A DNA stretch of 64,000 bases. Origin: Secundilactobacillus kimchicus JCM 15530. Lineage in GTDB: Bacteria; Bacillota; Bacilli; Lactobacillales; Lactobacillaceae. Below, piece by piece: positions 38,647-45,544 of this stretch (positions are counted from its first letter, which is position 1; each line of letters opens with the position of its first letter). The notes beneath the pieces were generated by a model. It did not search any database. It was not told the DNA's origin and saw nothing but the letters and a program-made list of their open reading frames with translations. The DNA lies in the NCBI RefSeq assembly GCF_001433995.1, contig NZ_AZCX01000001.1, forward strand, positions 1 to 64,000. The letters run 5' to 3'. Position numbers and translations under genes: made by a program.

Positions 38647-39243
38647 ATGGAAACAATTGAACAACAACTACAACGAGCACAAAAAACAGGGCATTTAGTT
38701 GAACTTTATCGGTACGGCGATTCGAAGCATTTTTCAGTTGGTTATGTCGTTGTGAGCGATTCAAAATTTATGTTGTTTAAACAAGTGAGTACGGATGGCG
38801 CACTTGATGGTGCAGCTGTCATTCGATTGAACACAATTAGTCAGGTAAAAGACGCTTCAGATTATTTAACCGCATTAACAGCGTTGATTGCCCTGGCGCG
38901 TCAGAAAAATTTTTACGATATTTGGCATATTGACGATGTATTGAACCAGTTTGATTTTGATCAACATTCTATTCTCAAAACCGTGTTGAAATGGGCATTT
39001 AAGAATGACCGTGTCATTTCACTGGGCATCCATCCAGGAAAGCGAGAAGAGAAGTACACCGGCTTTGTTGGGGCTTTAAAGTCCAAGAAAGTGCATTTTA
39101 ACTACATCGACCGAAGCGACTTGTCAGCACGTTGGGCAGTTAAATTAGCTTATGCGGATATCAACTACTTAGAATTTGCGAGCTTTGAAACGTATGGCGC
39201 AACGGCCATTATGGAACGGTTTATGGCAGCTGATTTTCATTAA
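38647..39243 (+). CDS. Hypothetical protein, 198 aa
   Basis: I do not recognise a family. The protein is soluble. The N-terminal 70 residues (LVELYRYGDSKHFSVGYVVV, about 16-35) look like a small beta-barrel that could be SH3- or LSm-like. A second, similar beta-rich unit follows around residues 118-185 (VISLGIHPGKREEKYTGFV), so an internal duplication is possible. ATG 38647 has GGAGG 7 nt upstream. It is followed 18 nt later by a small membrane gene and then a CPBP protease gene, each with a strong ribosome site, so the three are probably one operon. Confidence 0.72.
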   Translation: METIEQQLQRAQKTGHLVELYRYGDSKHFSVGYVVVSDSKFMLFKQVSTDGALDGAAVIRLNTISQVKDASDYLTALTALIALARQKNFYDIWHIDDVLNQFDFDQHSILKTVLKWAFKNDRVISLGIHPGKREEKYTGFVGALKSKKVHFNYIDRSDLSARWAVKLAYADINYLEFASFETYGATAIMERFMAADFH

Positions 39244-39261
39244 TTTATTGGAGGGTAACTG

Positions 39262-39495
39262 TTGAAAATACTCTACGGTGGTTTAGTCACACTTTTAGCT
39301 GCCCTGATTATGGGCGGTGCATTGTGGGTGACCAGGGCTGCTAACTTCCATGTCATGGTGTTGGTTTTAATCGGTGCCTGGGTTATAACAACCCTCTCTG
39401 TGACAGCCCTATATCTCGTTTTTGCGCCCCATTTTAAGCGGCGACGTCAAAACGATAGCGGCGATGATTCGACCGAATCTGAGACCAAATTATAA
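39262..39495 (+). CDS. Small two-helix membrane protein, 77 aa
   Basis: Residues 3-24 and 32-54 are hydrophobic helices; the tail FKRRRQNDSGDDSTESETKL is charged and probably cytoplasmic. No family is recognised. The start is TTG 39262 after GGAGGG. It lies between a soluble hypothetical gene and a CPBP protease gene in an apparent operon, and may be a partner of the CPBP protein. Confidence 0.7.
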   Translation: MKILYGGLVTLLAALIMGGALWVTRAANFHVMVLVLIGAWVITTLSVTALYLVFAPHFKRRRQNDSGDDSTESETKL

Positions 39496-39509
39496 ATTGG
39501 AGGGTGCGT

Positions 39510-40208
39510 ATGGAACCTGAAATCAAGTCATCCCGCTCGCTATTAACCCGTTTGACTTTTTTCGTCGCGGGATTTGTTTTAATTCAGTGTGTTCAATTAT
39601 GGTTACTAGCCATGCGGGCCATTAAGGCTAATCAAATCGGATTACAACTTACGGTGTCGATTGCCTATCTCGCTAGTTTTGGGTTGTTGATTTGGTTACT
39701 GGTCCGGGTTGTCAGCCAAGAACGAAAAGCGGCCATCTGGCACCGAATATCGGGCTTGGATGTGAAACTAGCAGTTGGCGGCTTCGTGGCTTTTTACGTG
39801 ATTGAAATGGGATTGGGCACGTTAAACCAGCTCTTGTTTAACCAGCAACAAACCCAAAATACGCAGACGATTAATACGCTAATGGGTAGTAGTCCGTGGA
39901 CGTTTTATCTCCTCGCGTTTTCGGCCACTTTTTTATCCCCGGTGATTGAAGAACTTCTGTTTCGGGGATATCTATTTAACGCCTTCTTCAAAAAAGACCA
40001 ATTGTGGCTGCCGGTTGTTGTGAGTGGGGTCGTCTTTTCATTAGCCCATGCAAGCAGTAACCCCGTAAGTTTTTTAATTTACGCGTTGTTGGGGGCCATT
40101 TTAATGTGGGTTTATCGACAAACCGATAACTTAGCGACATCAATTAGCCTTCATTTTTTAAACAATTTTATTGCGATGGGTTTGACGATCCTGAACCTTA
40201 ACCATTAA
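39510..40208 (+). CDS. CPBP (CAAX/Abi) family intramembrane metalloprotease
   Basis: 232 aa with about seven or eight membrane helices. The signature motif EELLFRGYLFNAFF (about residues 148-161), the second motif SLAHASSNP and the third HFLNN are all present, so the active site looks complete. In lactobacilli such genes often sit near bacteriocin or immunity loci, but no bacteriocin gene is evident here. ATG 39510 follows GGAGGG; GTG 39504 is in frame but too close. It is the last gene of a three-gene unit. Confidence 0.88.
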   Translation: MEPEIKSSRSLLTRLTFFVAGFVLIQCVQLWLLAMRAIKANQIGLQLTVSIAYLASFGLLIWLLVRVVSQERKAAIWHRISGLDVKLAVGGFVAFYVIEMGLGTLNQLLFNQQQTQNTQTINTLMGSSPWTFYLLAFSATFLSPVIEELLFRGYLFNAFFKKDQLWLPVVVSGVVFSLAHASSNPVSFLIYALLGAILMWVYRQTDNLATSISLHFLNNFIAMGLTILNLNH

Positions 40209-40248
40209 AAAAACGACCTCAGATGTCAAAATCTGAGGTCGCTTTTTT
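40207..40248. terminator. Bidirectional terminator
   Basis: AAAAACGACCTCAGAT / ATCTGAGGTCGCTTTTTT between the CPBP gene and convergent ohrR. Confidence 0.93.
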
Positions 40249-40714
40249 AGTGGTTTTGGATTAGGTGGTTATTTTTAACTCGGTCTAATTCTGTTTGGAG
40301 GCGCTCAAGTTGGTCATTCATCGCGTCGTATTCGGATTGTTTCATGCCAATTAAATCAATACAGTTGTTGACGCGACTGTAAACGGCGTCCCGTTGTTCG
40401 AGCGCGTAGTCGGTTAAGGTAATATCAACTTGACGCTCATCTTCTTGATTGCGGTTTCGGTTGACCCAACCTAACTTTTCCAGCCGTTTAAGTAGCGGCG
40501 TTAGGGTCCCACTGTCGAGATTGAGGCGTTTGCCCAAGTCTCGAACGGTCATGGGAGACTTTTCCCATAGAATTAACATGGTGATGTATTGGGGATAGGT
40601 CAGCTTAAATTCGGCCAGCGCGTCCTGGTAAAAGTGGGTGAACTTCTTACTAGCTGAGTAAAGGGCGAAGCAGAGTTGTTCGTCAAGTAAGCGGGGAGTT
40701 GGTTCGTTCGCCAT
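40247..40714 (-). CDS. OhrR-type MarR family redox regulator
   Basis: 155 aa. It aligns with Bacillus OhrR along its length: DEQLCFALYSASKK at the N-terminus puts the peroxide-sensing cysteine at residue 15, exactly as in B. subtilis OhrR, and YPQYITMLILWE, LDSGTLTPLLKRLE and NQEDERQVDITLT form the winged helix. OhrR represses the organic hydroperoxide resistance gene ohr until Cys15 is oxidised. No ohr gene is in this window, so the target may be itself or distant. ATG 40714 has AAGGCCCC-type sequence and GAAAGAAGG upstream. Its own promoter carries an operator-like palindrome. Confidence 0.88.
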   Translation of the reverse strand: MANEPTPRLLDEQLCFALYSASKKFTHFYQDALAEFKLTYPQYITMLILWEKSPMTVRDLGKRLNLDSGTLTPLLKRLEKLGWVNRNRNQEDERQVDITLTDYALEQRDAVYSRVNNCIDLIGMKQSEYDAMNDQLERLQTELDRVKNNHLIQNH

Positions 40715-40761
40715 TCAGGGGCCTTCTTTCTTTGATTGGGGGTTCGAAATAGATATGTCTA

Positions 40762-40789
40762 TGGTACACAACTGAATTGCATCTGGCAA
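40762..40789 (-). promoter_or_regulatory. ohrR promoter with operator-like palindrome
   Basis: On the minus strand TTGCCA (40789-40784), a 17-nt spacer and TACCAT (40766-40761). The spacer holds ACAACTGAATTGCA (40768-40781, plus strand), an imperfect match to the TACAATT/AATTGTA half-sites bound by OhrR. This fits autoregulation. Confidence 0.5.
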
Positions 40790-40860
40790 CCTTGCTTTGG
40801 GTATTGTATGAAAAAAGCGGGATCTTGTCGACTAATCTGCTCTGGTTTTCAACGCCAAAC

Positions 40861-40882
40861 AAAAAAGCCCGCAGCAGCGGAC
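40861..40882 (-). terminator. Terminator of the 39-codon gene
   Basis: On the minus strand GTCCGC / GCGGGC with a 4-nt loop, then TTTTTT. It lies about 20 nt after the stop codon at 40901. Confidence 0.75.
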
Positions 40883-40900
40883 TCACCCAGGTTGAATCGG

Positions 40901-41020
40901 TTACTTATAAACGTCACCGTTTGTTGGGTCGTAAGTTAGACCAAGTGCGTTAACAACGTGGACGAAAATGGTGTGTTTCGTTGAGTAGATGGTGTCAATC
41001 ACCGTTTTGATTGTGTTCAT
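40901..41020 (-). CDS. Small protein of 39 aa with its own promoter and terminator
   Basis: A frame from ATG 41020 to TAA 40901 encodes a peptide starting MNTIKTVIDTIYSTKH and ending DPTNGDVYK. GGGGGTGA lies 6 nt before the start, TTGACA with a -10-like element lies upstream, and a terminator follows. The middle (residues 17-29, HTIFVHVVNALGL) is hydrophobic but short for a membrane helix. There is no GG leader motif and no cysteine. I do not know the family; a regulatory or stress peptide is possible. The complete set of expression signals is the argument for a real gene. Confidence 0.65.
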   Translation of the reverse strand: MNTIKTVIDTIYSTKHTIFVHVVNALGLTYDPTNGDVYK

Positions 41021-41054
41021 TCTGATTCACCCCCAATAAATCAATCCAACAAAT

Positions 41055-41084
41055 AATCTAACATTCTATTGGTCATCGTGTCAA
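41055..41084 (-). promoter_or_regulatory. Promoter of the 39-codon gene
   Basis: TTGACA (41084-41079, perfect) with TAGATT 18 nt away (41060-41055), on the minus strand, about 35 nt before the start codon at 41020. Confidence 0.6.
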
Positions 41085-41173
41085 GAAGTTGATTGTACGT
41101 CACGCGTTCATTTCCCATAACGGGCTAAAATACGGTATGATGGGTTTACCCTTTTTAGGGGGGAGAAATAGAA

Positions 41174-41542
41174 ATGTCAATTTTTGCTTTAATCATGGCG
41201 GTTATTGTGGCCGTTGAGCACTTGTTTATTTTGTGGTTAGAGATGTTTAATAGTAACAGTGAAATGGCCTCAAGGGCGTTTGCAGTGCCCCGCAAGCTAT
41301 TGCAAGTCACCGAGGTCCAAACACTGTTTAAAAATCAAGGGCTCTATAACGGTTTCCTAGCAGTGGGCATTATTTTTGCTTGTTTTTTAAGTGATCCAAT
41401 TCGGAAGGTCATGGTTTTATACCTAGTGGGCTGTGTTGTGATTGCAGCTATCTATGGTGCGATGACAGCTAGCAAACGGATTATTCTGATTCAAGGCTTA
41501 CCTGCAGTTATCGCTTTTTGTCTTGTTGCCGTCGCTTGGTAG
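41174..41542 (+). CDS. DUF1304 family membrane protein
   Basis: 122 aa with four hydrophobic segments. The N-terminal VAVEHLFILWLEMF and the NQGLYNGFLAVGI segment (about residues 56-68) are characteristic of DUF1304 proteins, whose function is unknown. ATG 41174 follows AGGGGGGAGA. It is a single-gene unit with a TATGAT -10 nearby (41136-41141) and a shared terminator behind. Confidence 0.88.
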   Translation: MSIFALIMAVIVAVEHLFILWLEMFNSNSEMASRAFAVPRKLLQVTEVQTLFKNQGLYNGFLAVGIIFACFLSDPIRKVMVLYLVGCVVIAAIYGAMTASKRIILIQGLPAVIAFCLVAVAW

Positions 41543-41558
41543 TCAAGACCTTTAATCA

Positions 41559-41620
41559 AAATAGGACAGCCGGTCGCGGTTTGAGACACTCAAATCGATG
41601 ACTGGCTGTTCTTATTTTTT
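41559..41620. terminator. Bidirectional terminator
   Basis: Outer arms AATAGGACAGCC(GGTC) / (GACT)GGCTGTTCTTATT, with an inner TTTGAG/CTCAAA hairpin, between convergent DUF1304 and secreted-protein genes. Confidence 0.85.
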
Positions 41621-41625
41621 GAGGG

Positions 41626-42033
41626 TTAATCATCAAACGCATCATCTTCAACCCAGTAGCGGGTAGCGCTTCCAGATTTAACAAAGCGAATTCGGTAGTA
41701 CGTCTCGTGCTCCAAATCACCATCACGTTCGCGCGTTGTGACCCTTGCTTTCCGATCGACATAGACCCGTTTTGAGCGATTTAAGCGGATTTTTTTCCAA
41801 CTGGTCATTTTCAGCCGATAACCGGATTCAGGCACGTGGTTGAACAGTCGCGATTCACGGTATTCGTCACCAAGTGGCCAAGCAGCAGTGATGCGGCTGT
41901 AGTGAACGCTGGTTTTCTGGGCTGCGGTGACGGCCGGATCGATTCCCGAGGCGGCCATAATTCCTAGGGAGGTGCTGGTCATTAAGCCAAGACCAAGTAC
42001 CACTTTAAGGCCAGTGAGCGTTGTTTTTTTCAT
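41626..42033 (-). CDS. Secreted hypothetical protein, 135 aa
   Basis: A typical signal peptide: MKKTTLTGLK followed by a hydrophobic core to about residue 27, with likely cleavage near AAS or VTAAQ. The mature part is short and basic, rich in Arg and Tyr, with beta-like repeats (KIRLNRSKRVYVDRKARVT and TYYRIRFVKSG). The pattern resembles small cell-surface beta-domain proteins of lactobacilli, but I do not recognise a named family. ATG 42033 has GGAGGTG upstream. Confidence 0.75.
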   Translation of the reverse strand: MKKTTLTGLKVVLGLGLMTSTSLGIMAASGIDPAVTAAQKTSVHYSRITAAWPLGDEYRESRLFNHVPESGYRLKMTSWKKIRLNRSKRVYVDRKARVTTRERDGDLEHETYYRIRFVKSGSATRYWVEDDAFDD

Positions 42034-42231
42034 TTTAGGGCACCTCCAATGACTGACAGTCTTCTCAACACCTGCATTCTACCAATCCCTCACGCTAGAA
42101 GATAGAAAAAAGCACCTTATTTTACGGGAGCTCATCCTTTTGCAATGATTCGTTGAGCCTTTGTTACACCTTTGTAAACCGTTATTAACATCGGCCGAGT
42201 AACCTATAACGTAATCAAAGGAGGGAATACA

Positions 42232-42636
42232 ATGAAAACAATCGCTCATTTTATGAGTTTTGCGGCTTTCATGGTCTTAAGCGGTTGCTTGTATTTAACA
42301 GCCTTACCACAACAGGCGCAAGCGGCAAGCGATACCTCATCGTTCCAAAAAGGCCGAACCTCACAGTCAACGCGCCGGATTACGGTCAAGAAAGGCGATC
42401 GACTACACGTCGTGATTAACGCCAATACATCGGACTTAACACCTAGTCATCGCACGTTTAAATATCGGATTTTTAAAAATGGTGACGCCGTTAAAGCTGC
42501 CTACGCAAAAAATGGTCACGTGACAAAAACATTCAGTGTCAAACCAGGTCAATACTCGGTTCGAGCTTACGACGCGCAAAATAAGCTCCTATTTTCCGGG
42601 GGCGTTTCCGCTTCGGATCATCCGCATTTTCTATAA
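42232..42636 (+). CDS. Secreted or lipid-anchored hypothetical protein, 134 aa
   Basis: The N-terminus carries two possible export signals. LSGC (residues 16-19) fits a lipobox, but a hydrophobic stretch continues to LPQQAQAAS (about residues 25-33), which fits signal peptidase I cleavage after AQA. The mature part is basic and beta-rich (RRITVKKGDRLHVVIN, FKYRIFKNGD, KPGQYSVRAYDAQNKLLFSGG), like a small Ig- or C2-like fold. ATG 42232 follows AAAGGAGGG. No partner gene is evident. Confidence 0.75.
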   Translation: MKTIAHFMSFAAFMVLSGCLYLTALPQQAQAASDTSSFQKGRTSQSTRRITVKKGDRLHVVINANTSDLTPSHRTFKYRIFKNGDAVKAAYAKNGHVTKTFSVKPGQYSVRAYDAQNKLLFSGGVSASDHPHFL

Positions 42637-42726
42637 ACTAAATCACTGGTACTAATAACGGTCTGGCTCGCGCTAGGCTGTTTTTTTCGGTATAATGAAA
42701 TTCATGATCAAAAGGGGGGCCTGCTG

Positions 42727-43008
42727 ATGTTTATGTCTACGGGGAGTTACAGCCAGTCACACATTGTTAAAGGCGTGGTCACAGCCACGAGCCATACCAT
42801 GTTGACGTCTGAAAAACCAGATGACTTTGACCGGTTTGACGACTTATTCGAGGAAACCAAGCAAAAGCTTTTCCAAAAAGCGGCCGCAATGGATGGGGAT
42901 GGTGTCATTGACGTATCATTCAATACAGAAGTAGTTCGGATGAACGTTGCACCCAAGTTCTTAGTTGTCCATGGTTTTGGAACGGTCATCACCATGATTA
43001 ATGAGTAG
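42727..43008 (+). CDS. YbjQ-like (heavy-metal-binding domain) family protein
   Basis: 93 aa. The pattern is a beta strand with IVKGVVTATSH, a long helix with FDDLFEETKQKLFQKAAAMDGDGVIDVSF, then two strands and a final GFGTVITM. It matches the YbjQ/UPF0145 layout, in which the helix is followed by a GA-x-G-V-I/V turn. No Cys or His metal site is obvious. Function unknown. ATG 42727 follows AAAGGGGGG. It is a single gene upstream of tRNA-Leu. Confidence 0.6.
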   Translation: MFMSTGSYSQSHIVKGVVTATSHTMLTSEKPDDFDRFDDLFEETKQKLFQKAAAMDGDGVIDVSFNTEVVRMNVAPKFLVVHGFGTVITMINE

Positions 43009-43056
43009 GGGCCGTGATTAAATTAGTCAAGACCACACATTACTTGAATTTGGGGC

Positions 43057-43086
43057 TTTACAAATTAATTCGTCATAGTGTATGAT
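43057..43086 (+). promoter_or_regulatory. tRNA-Leu(CAG) promoter
   Basis: TTTACA (43057-43062), an 18-nt spacer and TATGAT (43081-43086), 17 nt before the tRNA. Confidence 0.7.
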
Positions 43087-43103
43087 TATTGATGTTGTCA
43101 ACT

Positions 43104-43187
43104 GCCCCGATGGCGGAACTGGCAGACGCGCAGCGTTCAGGTCGCTGTTTGGGAAACCAAGTACAGGTTCGAATCCTGCTCGGGGCA
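43104..43187 (+). tRNA. tRNA-Leu (CAG)
   Basis: Class II tRNA with a long variable arm. Acceptor GCCCCGA (43104-43110) pairs TCGGGGC (43180-43186), with discriminator A43187. The anticodon stem CAGCG/CGCTG encloses loop TTCAGGT, giving CAG. It stands alone with its own promoter and terminator; CCA is not encoded. Confidence 0.96.
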
Positions 43188-43214
43188 TATTTAAATTAAA
43201 TAGGGTGACATGAC

Positions 43215-43263
43215 AAAAATAGGAACGCCGCTAGAGCAATGTCTAGCGGCGTTCCTATTTTTT
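43215..43263 (+). terminator. tRNA-Leu terminator
   Basis: AAAAATAGGAACGCCGCTAGA / TCTAGCGGCGTTCCTATTTTT, a stem of about 20 bp with T run. Confidence 0.95.
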
Positions 43264-43604
43264 AATTTCAGGGAGATTCAGGTAGTTTTACAAGCTTATG
43301 GGTCCTCTCAGAAACTATGAGCATATCTTATTAACCCTTAATTGAACTTTCCGCGAAGTCTTTAACCCAATTCCGAAAGTAATTAGTAATTACATAGTCT
43401 ATTATTTTGATTGATAGATAATCCACACAAGTTTAGTGACGAAATTGGCAGTCAGAAATTGTGACCCTTTTTTTAAAGCTCTCAGGCTCAACCGAACTTG
43501 CCGGGTTCTCGGCCTAGTAAAATTGCACGTGAAAGCAACCTCTTTAAGAGGGGGTAAGTACATTCCAAACGTTGACAGGTATAAGGTGTTTTTTCCGTCC
43601 CTAC
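43264..43604. other. Intergenic region without a recognised gene
   Basis: About 340 nt. The only frame of size is a 71-codon one on the plus strand (43436-43651) without a ribosome site, running into the convergent lipoprotein gene, which I reject. The one structural item is a perfect 7-1-7 palindrome GTAATTAGTAATTAC (43379-43393). Otherwise I see nothing. Confidence 0.6.
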
Positions 43605-44123
43605 TTAATCGTTTAAGTGTTGAATGGCGTAATTCGCCTGTTCTTCGGTAAATTGGTCACCGGCTTTCGCAGTGAGTTGCATCTTGAGTCGTGATTCGGA
43701 AAGATTTTGTATTTGTTGATAGTCTTTGGCTTTTGCTAAAGCATTTTGATTCCAGTCCACTTTTATATGATTGACTGCGTACTGCGCAAGCTTCGAGTCA
43801 ATAGCGTCTCCGTAGCTTGTTTTTAATGTCAGCATGTGGTAGATTCTTTTTTTCGAGGCTTTCATGACATCTGAGTAAGATTGTGCCTTTTTTAAAGCCA
43901 ACCGATATTCAAGCGGTAGTTTTTTTCGACTGCTAGAAGTGGCTGCTTTGTTCTCATTTTTTTGCGTCCCTGATTCAAGGGTAGTAGTTTTCTGAGGACT
44001 GGTAGATGCCTGACTTACTTTGCTGGTATTGTCAGACTGCGTAGCTGAGGTGCTACCGCACGCTGTCAGAGTTAGTGTTGCTAAGACTAAGAGCGTCCCT
44101 GCAAGCGTTATAGTTTTTCGCAT
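43605..44123 (-). CDS. Ltp-like lipoprotein (superinfection-exclusion type)
   Basis: 172 aa. The signal peptide ends in lipobox LTAC (Cys22), so the protein is a lipoprotein on the outer face of the membrane. A Ser/Thr/Lys-rich linker covers about residues 23-68. The C-terminal part has two related helical repeats: ALKKAQSYSDVMKASKKRIY..QYAVNHIKVDW and ALAKAKDYQQIQNLSESRLK..NYAIQHL. This is the layout of the host cell surface-exposed lipoprotein (Ltp) domain of Streptococcus thermophilus prophage TP-J34, which blocks DNA entry of incoming phages. It lies next to a decayed IS3 element. ATG 44123 has GGAGG upstream. Function inferred from the repeat pattern only. Confidence 0.75.
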   Translation of the reverse strand: MRKTITLAGTLLVLATLTLTACGSTSATQSDNTSKVSQASTSPQKTTTLESGTQKNENKAATSSSRKKLPLEYRLALKKAQSYSDVMKASKKRIYHMLTLKTSYGDAIDSKLAQYAVNHIKVDWNQNALAKAKDYQQIQNLSESRLKMQLTAKAGDQFTEEQANYAIQHLND

Positions 44124-44234
44124 CTTGAAACCTCCAAAAGAGTTTTTTTAATCTGTTTTTTTATAATTTTACATTAAGTGTTCGATAATTAAAATAGTAT
44201 TTTTTGTAAATTGGTCTATAACCGAGTAAAATAT

Positions 44235-44275
44235 AAAAAAAGAGTCTAAAACTCTAAAAAAGAGTCTAAAACTCT
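44235..44275 (-). repeat. Tandem 20-bp repeat, each copy a terminator hairpin
   Basis: Two consecutive copies of a 20-bp unit (AAAAAAGAGTCTAAAACTCT). On the minus strand each reads AGAGT-TTTAG-ACTCT plus TTTTTT, an intrinsic terminator. The pair lies between the end of the IS3 remnant and the lipoprotein promoter region, so it would insulate the lipoprotein gene from IS transcription. Confidence 0.8.
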
Positions 44276-44853
44276 GAAGTGCCATATAAAAGTTAGACAA
44301 GTTTAAGTTTAGTTACGCCATGATGGCCTGATTCCTGTATTCAACAGGGGTTAGGCCATTTTTGTTCATTGAGACCCGTTCGTTATTAAACTAATAGACG
44401 TGTCGGTTACTGCTGTGACGAGTTCACTAAGGTTTTCAATACGAATCCGATTTAAACACTCTCGCTTCAGGAGATTAAAGAAACTTTCGATTAGCGCATT
44501 GTCATGACAGTTGCCTTTGCGCGATATTCATTTCTTCAAGCGCCTTGCGGTAAGCCTTTTGGCGATACTGCCACCCTTGGTCAAAGTGTAATATTATTTC
44601 TAAATCTGGTCTTATACGCACTTTAAGCTCTGCCAGGGTATCGTCAATTAGCTGCATGTTTGGCGAGCCACTCACTTTGGCCGTAATGACTTCACAGCTC
44701 GCTTCATCGGTCACACAGAACAGATAACCCCAGCTACCATCAATGAGTTTAACTTTCGTCACGTTCGTGTGAAACACGGTTAGGGGCGTTGTGGCGTTAA
44801 ACTTCGGTTTGATGATATTGGGTGCCGTTTGCCCACGGGCCCCTTGCATGATG
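44275..44853 (-). pseudogene. Decayed IS3-family (IS150-like) transposase remnant
   Basis: Contains the C-terminal half of an orfB integrase: HTNVTKVKLIDGSWGYLF, HFDQGWQY and, in another frame, NCHDNALIESFFN up to NKNGLTPVEYRNQAIMA. The first catalytic Asp is Asn (HTN in place of TD). There is a frameshift near 44515 and an in-frame TAG just before FNNERVSMN. The N-terminal half and orfA are missing. A terminal inverted repeat TGAAGTGCC..AAAAGTTAGACA lies at 44275-44299; the other end was not found. Not functional. Confidence 0.85.
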
Positions 44854-44946
44854 AATACTTAGCGCTGTTCCTGTTTTTTGGTTCCGTCTTGCACAGAAAA
44901 TATCTTTAGAGTGTTCCATCTTGACACTGGATTTGACTTCCCTTTG

Positions 44947-45435
44947 TTAATTTAACCACGCAACACCGACATTCAAGTAGGTAGCAAACAGGATCCAGAA
45001 AAGGTAGGGAACCAGCAACCAAGCTGCAAGGTGGGAAGTTCGATTGAACTTTGCGATGGCCATGATGACGAGGCCATCTAATAGGACGATGATAACGAAA
45101 CTTATCCAGTAAGCTGCAGCCCCGAAAAAGATGATGCTCCAAAAGAAGTTAACGGTTAATTGACCAAAAAATAAGGTGATATTAAGTGGTCGTTCATGGT
45201 TGGTAGATTGGCTGACGGCCAGGTATCCTGCGACCCCGATTAGGGCGTATAGAATTGACCAAACAGGTCCAAAGATGAAATCAGGGGGTGACAGCGGCGG
45301 TAGCAGCAAACTGTTATAAATTTGTTTGACGTTGCCCGAAAATAGCGACGATACGATGCCAACCGCTTCAGTCATTATGACAAACAGCAGCAAGTACAAC
45401 CAGTTAATGTTGCTTTTTTGACTAGTAGTCATCAT
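44947..45435 (-). CDS. tspO: TspO/MBR family protein
   Basis: 162 aa, five membrane helices. The LPPLSPPDFIFGPVWSILYA segment (about residues 42-61) is the TspO signature, and Trp/Pro placement in later helices (VNFFWSIIFFGAAAYW) fits. Bacterial TspO proteins bind tetrapyrroles and are linked to oxidative stress; in lactobacilli the role is unclear. ATG 45435 has AAGGAG about 5 nt upstream. It is a single gene between the IS remnant and ndk. Confidence 0.9.
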   Translation of the reverse strand: MMTTSQKSNINWLYLLLFVIMTEAVGIVSSLFSGNVKQIYNSLLLPPLSPPDFIFGPVWSILYALIGVAGYLAVSQSTNHERPLNITLFFGQLTVNFFWSIIFFGAAAYWISFVIIVLLDGLVIMAIAKFNRTSHLAAWLLVPYLFWILFATYLNVGVAWLN

Positions 45436-45544
45436 TATCACTCCTTTAAATTAAGGGTAACATGATGAAAACAAATACTGAAATTTATTAATGAGCTTTT
45501 TATTCTGAACCGTTTTGGTGGTGCGTTAAGCCAAACAATTTTGG

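Noticed and set aside
40736-40939. Plus-strand frame in the region between ohrR and the 39-codon gene
   Set aside because: It covers the ohrR promoter and a terminator on the other strand and has no ribosome site.
40861-41090. Bacteriocin peptide call for the 39-codon gene
   Set aside because: No double-glycine leader, no cysteines, and no transporter or immunity gene adjacent.
43436-43651. 71-codon plus-strand frame before the lipoprotein gene
   Set aside because: No ribosome site, unusual composition, and it runs into the 3' end of a convergent real gene.
44906-45142. Minus-strand 78-codon frame overlapping tspO
   Set aside because: Shadow of tspO in another frame; no transposase pattern, so it does not provide the missing orfA of the IS remnant.
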